DNA of 46,100 nucleotides. It comes from Hyphomicrobiales bacterium (GTDB taxonomy: Bacteria; Pseudomonadota; Alphaproteobacteria; Rhizobiales; Aestuariivirgaceae). Location of the stretch: assembly GCA_016710435.1 (NCBI GenBank), contig JADJVV010000011.1, positions 1 to 46,100 on the forward strand, given 5' to 3'. This document shows, in pieces, positions 1 through 6,292 of this stretch. The position numbers and the translations under genes were made by a program. How positions within the stretch are numbered: position 1 is the first letter of the stretch; every line of letters starts with the position of its first letter. The notes under the pieces were generated by a model that was not told the DNA's origin, did not search any database, and saw only the letters and a program-made list of their open reading frames with translations.

Positions 1-390
1 AACGAGCTGGAGCAGGTTCGCGCGGAATTGAGCGCACGCAGGGTGGACGGGGAAATTATCGACGAACTGGCGCGGCGGTTTCCTGCATCAGCGCTGGCGG
101 ACAAATTGGAGTCGATCATGTCGGCCACGACGCCGCCTATTTTGACGCGAGATGGAGATGTTGTGAGTCGTCCTGACTACCCGACGCGACTACGGGCAAT
201 TGATTTGACGCTTGCTTACCTCGTTGGACGGCCGATTGAGCGGACTATGTCCATACGCGCGGAGAAGCCGCAAACACCAGACGCGCTGCTTGAGGAGGCC
301 ACGAAGTCGCCTGCGATGCTGGACATGCTGTTGGAGGCGCTGTCGGCGGCGAAGGCCAAGAGTCAGGCGACGGCGAGCGGTGAACGTTGA
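1..390 (+). CDS. 5'-truncated phage protein, possibly terminase small subunit-like
   Basis: The frame is open from the first base of the window, so the true start lies upstream. About 129 residues are visible. The first part is helical and acidic. A middle stretch (TRLRAIDLTLAYLVGRP) resembles a segment I associate with small terminase or HTH phage proteins, followed by an acidic helical C-terminus. The last residues (SQATASGER) come from the degraded attC-like site A0 and resemble the tail NVSDQATASAG produced at sites A6 and B5. Assignment as a terminase small subunit is inference from that similarity only; an unknown phage protein is equally possible. Confidence 0.6.
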   Translation, partial: NELEQVRAELSARRVDGEIIDELARRFPASALADKLESIMSATTPPILTRDGDVVSRPDYPTRLRAIDLTLAYLVGRPIERTMSIRAEKPQTPDALLEEATKSPAMLDMLLEALSAAKAKSQATASGER

Positions 391-437
391 TTTCACGACA
401 GATGCGCTACGAGCCGTTGCCTGCATCCCGCTGGTTC
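355..437 (-). repeat. attC-like site A0 (degenerate)
   Basis: Arms TCAGGCGACGGC (363-374) and GCCGTTGCCTGCA (412-424) pair with one extra base in the right arm, as in the intact sites. The right core GTTC (434-437) is present but the left GGCGAACG core is lost. The sequence is clearly related to A6 and B5. Strand gives attC polarity (extra base in the 5' arm), which is opposite to the genes here. Confidence 0.6.
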
Positions 438-468
438 TGGCTCTGGTCGAAGATTTCCGAAAAAGAGC

Positions 469-497
469 TTGACGATAAGCGTTTATTGTGAGAATAT
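469..497 (+). promoter_or_regulatory. putative sigma70-type promoter
   Basis: TTGACG (469-474), a 17-nt spacer and GAATAT (492-497), in the gap after site A0 and 37 bp before the ATG at 534. Spacing is ideal, while the -10 box is a weak match. It would drive the genes at 534 and 758 and possibly the array downstream. Confidence 0.4.
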
Positions 498-533
498 CGG
501 GAGTCGAAGGAAAACTTAACTCAATAAAACACT

Positions 534-761
534 ATGAAACGCAAGACTCTGACCGCTCCAGCCAATGCCACCCGCGAAGAAAAAGCCGCCTGGGAAATCT
601 ACCCCGACCATCAACTCGGCGCGATGGTGCAGCCTCAAGCTCATCACCGTGAACGCATCATCCGGCTGGCATCGGGTGGATATGGCGCGGTCGAAATCCT
701 GAGCCGTCGCCAGAAGAATGAAATCAAGCAGTTCAACGACATTCTCGCGAACATCCCATGA
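534..761 (+). CDS. small hypothetical protein (75 aa)
   Basis: A complete 75-residue ORF, basic at the N-terminus and helical, with a middle segment HRERIIRLASGGYGAVEILSR. Family not recognised. It starts at ATG 534 after an A/C-rich leader (ending AATAAAACACT) without a Shine-Dalgarno sequence. Its stop overlaps the next ATG (ATGA at 758-761), suggesting translational coupling to the zinc-finger gene. It is the first gene of the A0 cassette. Confidence 0.7.
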   Translation: MKRKTLTAPANATREEKAAWEIYPDHQLGAMVQPQAHHRERIIRLASGGYGAVEILSRRQKNEIKQFNDILANIP

Positions 762-919
762 AATGCCCACACTGCGGAATGAAAATCAATGCCGCGTCCA
801 TCATGGGCGCGGCTGGAAAGGGAAAGCCAAAAGCCTTCTCGAAGGCGGAACGCAAGCGCAGGAGCGACCGCATGAAGGCTCTGAACGCCAAGCGACGTTC
901 TGGGCCGGAGAACGAATAA
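758..919 (+). CDS. small zinc-knuckle protein (53 aa)
   Basis: Starts with MKCPHCGMKINAASIMG: a CPxCG pair near the N-terminus followed by a very basic C-terminal half (SKAERKRRSDRMKALNAKRR). This layout is common in tiny phage proteins. Only one Cys pair is present, so metal binding would need dimerisation or another ligand. It overlaps the stop of the preceding gene by 4 nt. The 3' end runs into the core of site A1: GAG AAC GAA TAA gives E-N-E-stop, so the stop codon lies just past the putative crossover point. Confidence 0.7.
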   Translation: MKCPHCGMKINAASIMGAAGKGKPKAFSKAERKRRSDRMKALNAKRRSGPENE

Positions 920-1038
920 GCTCTGGCACGGGAGGGGCGGCGATACGCTCCACCGAAGCCAGCAAACCTACAACCCAAGACTGACATGAATACACCAACA
1001 AGCACCCCTCCCGTTGACCAGCAGCGCCCTTGTTCGCC
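907..1038 (-). repeat. attC-like site A1
   Basis: Left core GGAGAACG (907-914), right core GTTCGCC (1032-1038). Arm GCTCTGGCACGGGAGGGG (920-937) pairs with 1005-1025 (CCCCTCCCGTT...CAGCAGC), with extra bases in the right arm. The loop of about 65 nt holds the ATG of the next gene (986). Confidence 0.85.
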
Positions 1039-1390
1039 TTCGTCGTTTATCGCGGAGGTGCTGCGAAAGGACGAGGCAGCAGTGGACGAACTCAAGACCC
1101 TGGTGCCTGAATACACGCCGCCAGATGAATACGCGGCCCTCCACACTCGCGGAAAAGAGGCGCTGGAAACTCTGGACGAAATGACCAGCCTGCTCAGGTC
1201 TGCAATCTGCATCTGCGAAAGGGAAGGCGCGGCGACCAACTGGGGCGGCTTTGCTGCGAGCATACGCAAGTTGGGGCTCACTGGAGTCACGGCGCGGACT
1301 TATCGTCAGGCGAACGTTCCTACTCTGGCACGGGCCGAGGAGGACTCCGCAATCACAAACCCACAACCTACGGCCCGTTGCCAGCAGTAG
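986..1390 (+). CDS. cassette-encoded hypothetical protein (134 aa)
   Basis: The ATG lies in the loop of site A1, so the first 18 or so residues (Pro/Ser/Thr-rich) are encoded by the attC arm. The body is helical and acidic (residues about 20-75), followed by a short segment GLTGVTARTYRQ that looks like a DNA-binding recognition helix. The family is unknown to me. The frame crosses the A2 core as GCG AAC and stops at TAG 1388-1390 in the right arm of A2, so about 25 C-terminal residues are encoded by the neighbouring attC. A start after the core is possible but no ATG is close. Confidence 0.65.
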   Translation: MNTPTSTPPVDQQRPCSPSSFIAEVLRKDEAAVDELKTLVPEYTPPDEYAALHTRGKEALETLDEMTSLLRSAICICEREGAATNWGGFAASIRKLGLTGVTARTYRQANVPTLARAEEDSAITNPQPTARCQQ

Positions 1391-1401
1391 GTTTGTTCTC
1401 C
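1309..1401 (-). repeat. attC-like site A2
   Basis: Left core GGCGAACG (1309-1316), right core GTTCTCC (1395-1401). Arm 1319-1336 (CCTACTCTGGCACGGGCC) pairs with 1372-1391 (GGCCCGTTGCCAGCAGTAGG), with an extra base in the right arm. It is closely related to B3 in both arms, with the loop more diverged. It forms the 5' end of the duplicated Lar cassette. Confidence 0.9.
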
Positions 1402-1789
1402 CTGGCGGAGAGACTTCGACACCATCAAAGACATCTACCACCTATGTTCCATCAACGCGATAAAACCAAAGAGCAATGCAAGTTCATCTTCGGCATGGAG
1501 ATGATTGCCTGCCCTTCGTGCGGCTCCTATAATCTTGGGTTCCAAACGCCCATCAAAACGAAGGGAGGCGAAACACTGAAGCAACTGGTGGCAATGTCCA
1601 TCCGTGGCGGCAATGAACTAAAGGGGCCAGTCTATATTAAATGTTGGAAGTGCCATCATGCAGGCCCATCACTAGACTGCTCTGGACGCACTAGAGATGA
1701 TGTTGGGCGTGATGCTCACGTAGCCGCCACGGTGAAAGCTCTCTGGAACTCGCAGACATCGCAGCCTGGCACAGAGCGGAGGGAGAACG
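1309..1789 (+). repeat. Lar cassette copy 1 (inverted duplicate of 43644-44124)
   Basis: This 481-nt unit is present twice in opposite orientation with identical total length. By eye about 10 differences fall within the roughly 400 nt of gene region, and more in the attC loop. Similarity starts at GGCGAACG of A2/B3 and ends at GGAGAACG of A3/B2. Sequence outside both cores is unrelated. The unit therefore consists of attC plus gene. Confidence 0.9.
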
Positions 1790-1905
1790 AATCAAGCGCA
1801 GACACGGCGGGAGTAGCGCCCCGCCACGCGACAGACGGCATCCCGCCGTTGTCTGCCGCGCTTTGTTATCCCTTGGCGGAATCTACACAAAACACACTAC
1901 CATGA
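1444..1905 (+). CDS. Lar-like restriction alleviation protein, copy 1
   Basis: From MFHQRDKTKEQ the protein shows a CPSCG knuckle (about residue 20), a second pair CWKC about 40 residues later, and a closing helix with ALWNS. This is the CPxCG...CxxC...AWN architecture of the Lar family, whose founding member in the Rac prophage modulates type I restriction to protect incoming DNA. The function here is inferred from the motifs. The ATG at 1444 is preferred; a TTG at 1378 would translate the attC arm. The frame passes the A3 core as GAG AAC without a stop and ends at 1903-1905, so about 39 residues are read-through tail. A second copy lies at 43591-43989. Confidence 0.7.
   Translation: MFHQRDKTKEQCKFIFGMEMIACPSCGSYNLGFQTPIKTKGGETLKQLVAMSIRGGNELKGPVYIKCWKCHHAGPSLDCSGRTRDDVGRDAHVAATVKALWNSQTSQPGTERRENESSADTAGVAPRHATDGIPPLSAALCYPLAESTQNTLP
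1782..1871 (-). repeat. attC-like site A3
   Basis: Left core GGAGAACG (1782-1789), right core GTTATCC (1865-1871). Arm 1796-1812 (GCGCAGACACGGCGGGA) pairs with 1841-1861 (TCCCGCCGTTGTCTGCCGCGC), with extra bases in the right arm. The sequence is unrelated to B2, the site at the equivalent position of the second Lar copy. Confidence 0.9.
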
Positions 1906-2339
1906 GCGACCTATACTGGAAACAGAACTACAACACCAAACTGAGCGACGAGAACGAAGCTCGTTTCAAGAACTGGACTGCCGCACAATCAAAGGCCCGT
2001 GGCCGCGATATGTCCAACGACGACATCGACTATGACCTGCGCGGCTACTGGCTGAATGGAGGCTACAAATCCGAAGCGGCTGGGCACATGCCCGACACAT
2101 ACAAGAAGCCGAATCATCCGACGTTCAGCAATGAATCCGTCTATCACGGACAACCTGACCCGTGGGGCGGAAAATTCGATGGGGGGAAATGGGAGGGAGA
2201 CGACAAGACCGGATGGGCGTTCAAGCCGACGCATCACATGCTGAGCAGCACGCACAATCTGGAGAACATGAAACGCTACATGGCCGAGAATGAGAAGGGC
2301 GTGAAGCTGGTGCTCCCCATCCCGTATCGCCCGCTATGA
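1902..2339 (+). CDS. conserved phage protein of unknown function (145 aa)
   Basis: Begins MSDLYWKQNYNTKLSDENEA at ATG 1902, after an A/C-rich leader (CACAAAACACACTACC). The middle has MPDTYKKPNHPTFSNES, followed by a Gly/Trp-rich segment and a short C-terminal LPIPYRPL. I recognise this overall pattern (PDTYKKPNHPTFS and a C-terminal LP) from a family of unknown function seen in many phages. Unlike other cassette genes it has its own stop, 5 nt before the A4 core. It belongs to cassette A3. Confidence 0.8.
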   Translation: MSDLYWKQNYNTKLSDENEARFKNWTAAQSKARGRDMSNDDIDYDLRGYWLNGGYKSEAAGHMPDTYKKPNHPTFSNESVYHGQPDPWGGKFDGGKWEGDDKTGWAFKPTHHMLSSTHNLENMKRYMAENEKGVKLVLPIPYRPL

Positions 2340-2389
2340 ATTGGGATAACGTCTCAGATCAGCGCACGGGCCGCGCTGACCTCCGTTAA
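2336..2389 (+). CDS. possible 17-codon ORF across the A4 core
   Basis: The ATG overlaps the stop of the previous gene (ATGA at 2336-2339). The frame reads MNWDNVSDQRTGRADLR and then TAA. It crosses the core with GAT AAC in the same phase as all other cassette genes and repeats the NVSDQ tail seen at A6, B1 and B5. There is no evidence that it makes a functional peptide; it may be a relic of a truncated gene end. Confidence 0.25.
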   Translation: MNWDNVSDQRTGRADLR

Positions 2390-2436
2390 TACTACACGCA
2401 GCCTACGGCCCGTTCGCTGCATCTGATTTGTTCGCC
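2344..2436 (-). repeat. attC-like site A4
   Basis: Left core GGATAACG (2344-2351), right core GTTCGCC (2430-2436). Stem: CAGATCAGCG and ACGGGCCG in the left arm pair with CGGCCCGTTCGCTGCATCTG in the right arm, which has the extra base. The next gene's ATG (2437) abuts the right core. Confidence 0.9.
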
Positions 2437-2682
2437 ATGCTATCACCCATACTACACCCCGCGTCAGGAACGTGGATGCTCGGCAAGATCGAGAGTCACA
2501 CCGCTAAACCAATGTCCAAGGAGGAAATCGAAGCGCACATTGCTGATTATGACCGGCTGCGACAACTCTGCTCGGAGCAATCGTCGGCGCTCAAATGGGC
2601 GAAGGAACTGCTCGAAATGAAGGGTCTGGCGAACGATGAGATGAGGGACCGCTCCGGTAGCGGCACTTTGCAAGAACACTAA
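2437..2682 (+). CDS. cassette-encoded hypothetical protein (81 aa)
   Basis: The ATG immediately follows the right core of A4. After a short N-terminus the protein is a charged helical segment (KPMSKEEIEAHIADYDRL onward) of the sort seen in small phage regulatory or coiled-coil proteins. The family is not recognised. The frame crosses the A5 core as GCG AAC and stops at TAA 2680-2682 inside the A5 loop, giving about 16 attC-encoded residues. Confidence 0.6.
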   Translation: MLSPILHPASGTWMLGKIESHTAKPMSKEEIEAHIADYDRLRQLCSEQSSALKWAKELLEMKGLANDEMRDRSGSGTLQEH

Positions 2683-2753
2683 CCTACCAAATCACAATGA
2701 GCACTGCTACAAATCCGCCCCAGAGCGGTTCCTCTCCATCGCCCTTGTTCGCC
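2628..2753 (-). repeat. attC-like site A5
   Basis: Left core GGCGAACG (2628-2635), right core GTTCGCC (2747-2753). The arm GATGAGATGAGGGACCGCTC pairs imperfectly with GAGCGGTTCCTCTCCATC. The long loop contains the stop of the upstream gene (2682) and the start of the next (2697). Confidence 0.8.
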
Positions 2754-3323
2754 CCGTGTTGGGGATGCAAACACACGTTGCAGTGTGAGACTGTTGCTGA
2801 GTGCATCAGTCCAGGTGTCTCGCAAGCTGATTGGGAGATGGTCGAAAATATTGCCATCCGACTTCGCGAGATGCTGTGGGATGATGCAACCGACATGATG
2901 CAAGGAGCAATGGTAGGGCATCCGGTGGAGTGTCTAGCCTTCGCTGAATGGTGGATACAGCGCGCAAAAGGACTGCCCACCACCGTGCCGGGTGATTACC
3001 CTGTGTTCAGGGCGAACGTCTCGGATCAGGCGACGGCGAGCGCAGGACGTGGCTTACACGACAGACAGCCTACGAGCCGTTGCCTGCATCCGTTTTGTTC
3101 GGGCTTGAGTGACGGTGGATCTCATCTTGTAAAGGTATTGAGGGGAAAGATCATTTGTCTTGAGACAAGAACAGGGTCGCCTCTGCTAGAAGATGAGCGT
3201 CAACTGATAGCTGCACAGAGTATTCACCAAACTGAGCAAACGACTGATTGGTCAGAGTGCAGCGAATCTTATGAGAGCCGTGAAGACTACTTTCCGGCTC
3301 CGAAAACGAAACCTCTCGATTGA
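2697..3323 (+). CDS. cassette-encoded Cys-containing protein with read-through tail
   Basis: The ATG is in the A5 loop. The N-terminus is Ser/Pro-rich, then comes a Cys cluster CWGCKHTLQCE (about residues 21-31) that recurs as CARCEHALQCE in the gene at 44043-44375, then a helical acidic region. The natural product probably ends near residue 106, where the frame crosses the A6 core (GCG AAC). No stop occurs in the A6 arm, and the frame continues as NVSDQATASAG... to 3323, antisense to the gene at 3151-3543. That last part is unlikely to be functional sequence. Confidence 0.55.
   Translation: MSTATNPPQSGSSPSPLFAPCWGCKHTLQCETVAECISPGVSQADWEMVENIAIRLREMLWDDATDMMQGAMVGHPVECLAFAEWWIQRAKGLPTTVPGDYPVFRANVSDQATASAGRGLHDRQPTSRCLHPFCSGLSDGGSHLVKVLRGKIICLETRTGSPLLEDERQLIAAQSIHQTEQTTDWSECSESYESREDYFPAPKTKPLD
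3011..3103 (-). repeat. attC-like site A6
   Basis: Left core GGCGAACG (3011-3018), right core GTTCGGG (3097-3103). Stem CGGATCAGGCGACGGC pairs with GCCGTTGCCTGCATCCG, with one extra G in the right arm. Nearly identical over its whole length to B5 (45024-45117), although the flanking genes differ. Confidence 0.9.
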
Positions 3324-3543
3324 GCATCTCATGAACCACGCCTCCATCCTCGTTCACTATGACTACTCTAATCCGGTGGTCTCCCGCCTCGCTTGCGGCA
3401 TATCTGATAATCCCGGCGACAGTAAAAGAGTCATGACGACACGGCACGGAGTCTGCAATGATCGTATCGAATGTGCCAAGAATGTTCAGTTTTCCAGCGT
3501 GAATCGTGGCTGCGTCACAAATGACGAAAAGGTCGGTCTTCAT
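3151..3543 (-). CDS. DUF6941-like protein
   Basis: Start chosen at 3543 (MKTDLFVICDAA); the longer reading frame up to 3579 would run into site A7. The pattern MKxDLFxxCDAA...GKLNILGTFDTI...P near the N-terminus, followed by beta-rich sequence, matches a conserved family of unknown function that I recall as DUF6941. Length of about 130 residues is typical. It is one of three genes in the arrays that run against the prevailing gene direction, and sits alone between A6 and A7. The opposite strand is also open over about 100 codons, but the family pattern supports this strand. Confidence 0.75.
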   Translation of the reverse strand: MKTDLFVICDAATIHAGKLNILGTFDTIIADSVPCRHDSFTVAGIIRYAASEAGDHRIRVVIVNEDGGVVHEMLNREVSFSEPESSLHGSHKIRCTLTNQSFAQFGEYSVQLSVDAHLLAEATLFLSQDK

Positions 3544-3559
3544 GGTGATCTTGGTGGTT

Positions 3560-3660
3560 GCCCGAACGTCTAAACTCACACACGACTATGGCGAGAAAAG
3601 ACATTGCAAACACACAAGGCACCAACGCCATAGGCGTTGTGTGCAGTGCCATTGTTCGCC
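3560..3660 (-). repeat. attC-like site A7
   Basis: Left core GCCCGAACG (3560-3568), right core GTTCGCC (3654-3660). Arms CTCACACACGACTATGGCG and CGCCATAGGCGTTGTGTGCAGTG pair, with extra bases in the right arm. An ATG at 3588 lies at the loop side. Confidence 0.85.
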
Positions 3661-3914
3661 TTTGGTGGCGTTGCGTGCGGATGAAATATCGGCTCGCAAC
3701 CTTCCTCGATTACGGGAATAGGCTCAATCGCTCCGTGGACGTGGAAAGCGAACTCATGAGAGTGGCAACGGGGAAGCGGACTGCGCTGACTCCAGACGAG
3801 TGCAGGAGGCTAGCTCAAAAGCTCGGTGTGCCTGAGTGCTACCGAGATAAGGCGAACGCCATGGATGAGGGACGGCGAACACAAGAGATTGTAATCACAC
3901 CAGACCAACTATGA
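3588..3914 (+). CDS. cassette-encoded protein with C-terminal helical domain
   Basis: The ATG at 3588 is inside A7. A second candidate, ATG 3681 (MKYRLATFLDYGNRLNRSVD), lies 20 nt past the right core and gives a more natural N-terminus of 77 residues in total. The body contains TALTPDECRRLAQKLGVPE, a helix-loop-helix pattern. The family name is unknown to me. The frame crosses the A8 core as GCG AAC and ends at 3912-3914 within A8, overlapping the next gene's ATG by 4 nt. Confidence 0.6.
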   Translation: MARKDIANTQGTNAIGVVCSAIVRLWWRCVRMKYRLATFLDYGNRLNRSVDVESELMRVATGKRTALTPDECRRLAQKLGVPECYRDKANAMDEGRRTQEIVITPDQL

Positions 3915-3942
3915 GCCGTTCCTCTCCATCCGATTGTTCGGC
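3851..3942 (-). repeat. attC-like site A8
   Basis: Left core GGCGAACG (3851-3858), right core GTTCGGC (3936-3942). Stem GGATGAGGGACGGC with GCCGTTCCTCTCCATCC, with extra bases in the right arm. The loop holds the stop and start codons of the flanking genes. Confidence 0.8.
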
Positions 3943-4186
3943 CTTTGAACTCGCCCCCGGTGACGTGGAAGGCGCGCTGAAAAAGGTGCTCGAATATATC
4001 CGAATCAGACAACGCGAGATCCGCGACCAACAGGACCGCTGCCATAAAATCGGGGCGGAAGAATCAAAGAAGGCACTCATGGACCGACATGATGAAATCG
4101 ACTGCGTGGCCGAAGTGGTGAACCAACTTCGATGGATCGCCAACGGTAGGCCGAACGATCAGTTCTCCCGAGAGGAGGGCTCATAA
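3911..4186 (+). CDS. cassette-encoded coiled-coil protein (91 aa)
   Basis: The ATG lies in A8, so the first 11 residues (MSRSSPSDCSA) derive from the attC arm. The rest is strongly helical and charged (residues about 20-75), likely a coiled coil, with no recognisable family. Near its 3' end the frame passes CCG AAC GAT CAG (4151-4162), a core-like sequence in the same phase as the true cores, then stops at 4184-4186. This suggests a former cassette boundary that has lost its other half. Confidence 0.6.
   Translation: MSRSSPSDCSAFELAPGDVEGALKKVLEYIRIRQREIRDQQDRCHKIGAEESKKALMDRHDEIDCVAEVVNQLRWIANGRPNDQFSREEGS
4148..4164 (-). repeat. remnant half attC core (A8')
   Basis: GGCCGAACGATCAG looks like the left end of the other sites (GAACG then TCAG), and AAC is again in frame with the gene. 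I find no matching right arm before the next gene, so this is at most a decayed half-site. Confidence 0.35.
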
Positions 4187-4190
4187 ATCT

Positions 4191-4490
4191 ATGTCTAAAT
4201 CTAATACACCAAAGCCCGCCGTTAGATTTGCGCTGGCAGAGCTTTCGGAGTGGGCGCAGCTTGAGTTCAAGGCCGCTGACTCCACTGCCCAACGGGATGC
4301 ATGGTTAGATGTCCGCGATTGGGCGAGGAATGGCGCAAGAACGAGTAAACCATCAAAGCCTAAACAGCCGATGCCGCCGGATACTGATATACTGGAAGCT
4401 CTCGAAAACCACATCCCTGGAATCATCGCCGCCGGGGCACGTTGGGCGCGTAAGGCGAACGACAAGCTCACACACGGCGCGACACCATGA
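4191..4490 (+). CDS. cassette-encoded hypothetical protein (99 aa)
   Basis: Starts 5 nt after the previous stop. A small protein with a helical segment (LAELSEWAQLEFKAA), a basic Lys/Pro-rich linker and a helical C-terminal part. No recognised family. The frame crosses the A9 core as GCG AAC and stops at 4488-4490, overlapping the ATG of the Dam-type gene (ATGA). It shares the A8 cassette with the gene at 3911. Confidence 0.6.
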   Translation: MSKSNTPKPAVRFALAELSEWAQLEFKAADSTAQRDAWLDVRDWARNGARTSKPSKPKQPMPPDTDILEALENHIPGIIAAGARWARKANDKLTHGATP

Positions 4491-4546
4491 CTATCGAATC
4501 TCAAGAGACGTGCGGGAGCGCCGTTGTGTGCAGCGATTTGTTAGGC
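4454..4546 (-). repeat. attC-like site A9
   Basis: Left core GGCGAACG (4454-4461), right core GTTAGGC (4540-4546), which matches the classical integron core GTTRRRY exactly. Stem GCTCACACACGGCGC with GCGCCGTTGTGTGCAGC, with the extra base in the right arm. Read on the minus strand its first half (GCCTAACAAATCGCTGCAC) looks like a textbook attC left end. Confidence 0.9.
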
Positions 4547-5020
4547 CAAAAGCGTCGCGTTGACCAATCGTGGTTCAATGCAAAATCGGTTGAATACGGA
4601 ACGCCCGATAGCATCTGGAAACCGCTCGACAAAGAGTTCGGATTCACGCTCGACGTGGCAAGCACGCACGAAAACGCGCTCTGTGCGAATCACTACACGC
4701 CAGCCGAGGACGGTCTGGTGCAACCGTGGTCGGGCGTGTGCTGGATGAACCCGCCGTATGGCCGCGTGATGCAAAAATGGGTGCGGAAGGCTCATGCTGA
4801 ATGGAAACGGGGCTGCTGTGTGGTGGCTCTGATACCCGCACGAACAAACACTGGCTGGTGGCACGACTGCATCCAAGACATCGCAACCGTGCGCTTCATC
4901 CGTGGCGAAGTCGCCTTCAAAGGATTCGAGCGCGGGCTGTGGATGCCGATGTGCGTGGTCATTTGGCAGAACACCCAAAGCCAGGCACCCGCTGACGCTA
5001 CACCTAACACTATTGAATGA
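4487..5020 (+). CDS. phage DNA N6-adenine methyltransferase (Dam-type)
   Basis: The segment FGFTLDVASTHENALCANHYTP, then CWMNPPYGR (motif IV, NPPY) and VALIPARTNTGWWH match the short phage Dam family (about 160-180 aa), which methylates adenine in DNA, usually as protection against restriction. The family core starts near VEYGTPDSIW (about residue 35). ATG 4487 lies in the A9 loop and gives an attC-encoded N-terminus; a TTG at the right core (about 4538) would avoid most of it. The frame crosses the A10 core as CAG AAC and stops at 5018-5020, overlapping the next gene's start. The gene is followed directly by a second methyltransferase cassette. Confidence 0.85.
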   Translation: MTIESQETCGSAVVCSDLLGQKRRVDQSWFNAKSVEYGTPDSIWKPLDKEFGFTLDVASTHENALCANHYTPAEDGLVQPWSGVCWMNPPYGRVMQKWVRKAHAEWKRGCCVVALIPARTNTGWWHDCIQDIATVRFIRGEVAFKGFERGLWMPMCVVIWQNTQSQAPADATPNTIE

Positions 5021-5099
5021 TGGAACAGACCCTATCGAAGCCGGAAAACGTCGAACAACTAGAGGCTGAAGCGGGTTGTCCTGCGCTGCCTTGTTCTGT
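4965..5099 (-). repeat. attC-like site A10
   Basis: Left core GGCAGAAC (4965-4972), right core GTTCTGT (5093-5099). Arm AGCCAGGCACCCGC (4979-4992) pairs with GCGGGTTGTCCTGCGCT (5071-5087), with extra bases in the right arm. The long loop holds the stop of the Dam gene and the start of the next methyltransferase. Confidence 0.75.
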
Positions 5100-5895
5100 G
5101 TCTTTGGCGCTGGACTCCGTAATCTGTGGCGACAACTGCGAAACGCTCGCAGCCATGCCTGCGGAGAGTGTGGATCTGGTGGTGACATCGCCGCCCTATG
5201 ACAATCTCCGCACCTACGGCGGTCACACATGGGACTTCGAGGGACTGGCAAGCGAACTAACCCGCGTGCTGAAGCCTGGCGGTGTGATCGTGTGGGTGGT
5301 GGCCGATGCGACGGTGAACGGAAGCGAGACACTCACCAGCATGAAGCAGGCGATCCACTTCAAGGATGTGTGCGGTCTGAATGTCCACGACACGATGATC
5401 TACTCGACACAGAAACCGCCACTGACGCACAACCGATATGAGCAGGAATGGGAATATGCCTTCGTGATCTCAAAGGGGAGACCAGCAAAGTGGAATCCGC
5501 TCCGCGAACAAACGAAAAGGCCAGGGCATCAAGCTGGCCGAGGACCGCTGAATGCCGAGGGGAAAGATAATGGGAGAACCCAAGTCAGAACCACGGGCGA
5601 AATGCGACTCAGAGGAAACATCTGGAGATACTACGCGGGGCGCGATGAGGATGAGGGCACTGGAGGGCATCCCGCCGTGTTCCCTCTGGCGCTGGCAAAA
5701 GACCATGTGGCAAGCTGGAGCAATCCCGGCGATGTGGTGCTCGACCCGTTCGCTGGAAGCGGGACGACGCTGAAAGCCGCGAAGGAACTAAACCGCCGAT
5801 TCATCGGCATCGAAATCAACCCCGAATACGTGGAAATCTGCAAGGATCGAATCTCGCAGGATGTGCTGCAACTCTTCTCTCCACAGAACGCTTGA
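5017..5895 (+). CDS. beta-class DNA methyltransferase (N4-cytosine or N6-adenine)
   Basis: A 292-residue protein with catalytic motif IV TSPPYDNLRTYGG (about residues 54-66) preceding the SAM-binding motif I DPFAGSGTT (about 247-255). This order defines the beta group of amino-methyltransferases. The target sequence cannot be read from the protein. No restriction endonuclease gene is adjacent, so it looks like an orphan, probably protecting phage DNA or altering methylation for regulation. The first 30 residues come from site A10; the catalytic fold starts near residue 31 (LALDSVICGDN). The frame reaches the A11 core as CAG AAC and stops one codon later (GCT TGA). Confidence 0.9.
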   Translation: MMEQTLSKPENVEQLEAEAGCPALPCSVSLALDSVICGDNCETLAAMPAESVDLVVTSPPYDNLRTYGGHTWDFEGLASELTRVLKPGGVIVWVVADATVNGSETLTSMKQAIHFKDVCGLNVHDTMIYSTQKPPLTHNRYEQEWEYAFVISKGRPAKWNPLREQTKRPGHQAGRGPLNAEGKDNGRTQVRTTGEMRLRGNIWRYYAGRDEDEGTGGHPAVFPLALAKDHVASWSNPGDVVLDPFAGSGTTLKAAKELNRRFIGIEINPEYVEICKDRISQDVLQLFSPQNA

Positions 5896-5944
5896 GATCA
5901 GCCACTGAGCCTAAGCGAGTTGGACTGCATCTCATTGTTCTCTG
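5884..5944 (-). repeat. attC-like site A11 (short)
   Basis: Left core CAGAACG (5884-5890), right core GTTCTCTG (5937-5944). Arms GAGATCAGCCACT and AGTTGGACTGCATCTC pair, with extra bases in the right arm. At 61 nt it is the most compact site, close to the size of classical integron attC sites. Confidence 0.85.
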
Positions 5945-5972
5945 ACGTTGGTGAAAAATCTTCAAATAGAGT

Positions 5973-6001
5973 TTGCATGATGTAGCTTTATGCTACATAA
6001 T
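5973..6001 (+). promoter_or_regulatory. promoter with overlapping palindromic operator
   Basis: TTGCAT (5973-5978), a 17-nt spacer and CATAAT (5996-6001). The inverted repeat ATGTAGC-TTTAT-GCTACAT (5980-5998) fills the spacer and reaches into the -10 box, a classic operator position. A likely regulator is the HTH protein at 6652-6891 in the same cassette. Confidence 0.55.
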
Positions 6002-6025
6002 AGAAACGCAACCAATCCCACCCAT

Positions 6026-6292
6026 ATGACCATCATCCCATTCGCAGAACTCACCACCTCACGCCAAAAGGCAATCCTCGCAATCAGCGCAATGCGCCGC
6101 CGCTCAGATGAGGCGATGCAGGCCGCCCAAGCCGACCACGGCACACAATCGCCGCAGTTCGAGGAAGCTGCCGCTCGCTATGAGCAGGCAACTGAAATGC
6201 TCACCGAGCAGACTCAGCGCACCCGTATGCCAGAGCATCCCCTCTATGTGTCCGCAGAATCAGCCGCCGCCTACTATGACGCCATCAAGTAA
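6026..6292 (+). CDS. small helical protein (88 aa), first gene of a regulated cassette
   Basis: ATG 6026 (MTIIPFAEL) follows the promoter/operator by 24 nt after an A/C-rich leader. Almost entirely helical, with heptad-like residues 12-70 (SRQKAILAISAMRRRSDEAM and an EEAAARYEQATEM stretch), suggesting a coiled coil. Unknown family. Its 3' end overlaps the next gene by 17 nt. It heads a four-gene unit in cassette A11. Confidence 0.65.
   Translation: MTIIPFAELTTSRQKAILAISAMRRRSDEAMQAAQADHGTQSPQFEEAAARYEQATEMLTEQTQRTRMPEHPLYVSAESAAAYYDAIK

Noticed and set aside
733..1290. 185-aa minus-strand ORF
   Set aside because: Shadow of the plus-strand genes at 758 and 986; no start signal or family pattern.
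2344..2436. Hairpins between genes as intrinsic transcription terminators
   Set aside because: The stems lack a downstream T tract, have large loops containing start codons, and carry a conserved extra base and outer cores; the Lar duplicate shows breakpoints at the cores.
3588..3914. Treating all attC-internal ATGs as proven starts
   Set aside because: For 3588 (ATG 3681), 4487 (TTG near the core) and 6888 (TTG 6966) equally good starts exist beyond the core, so the attC-internal starts are candidates only.
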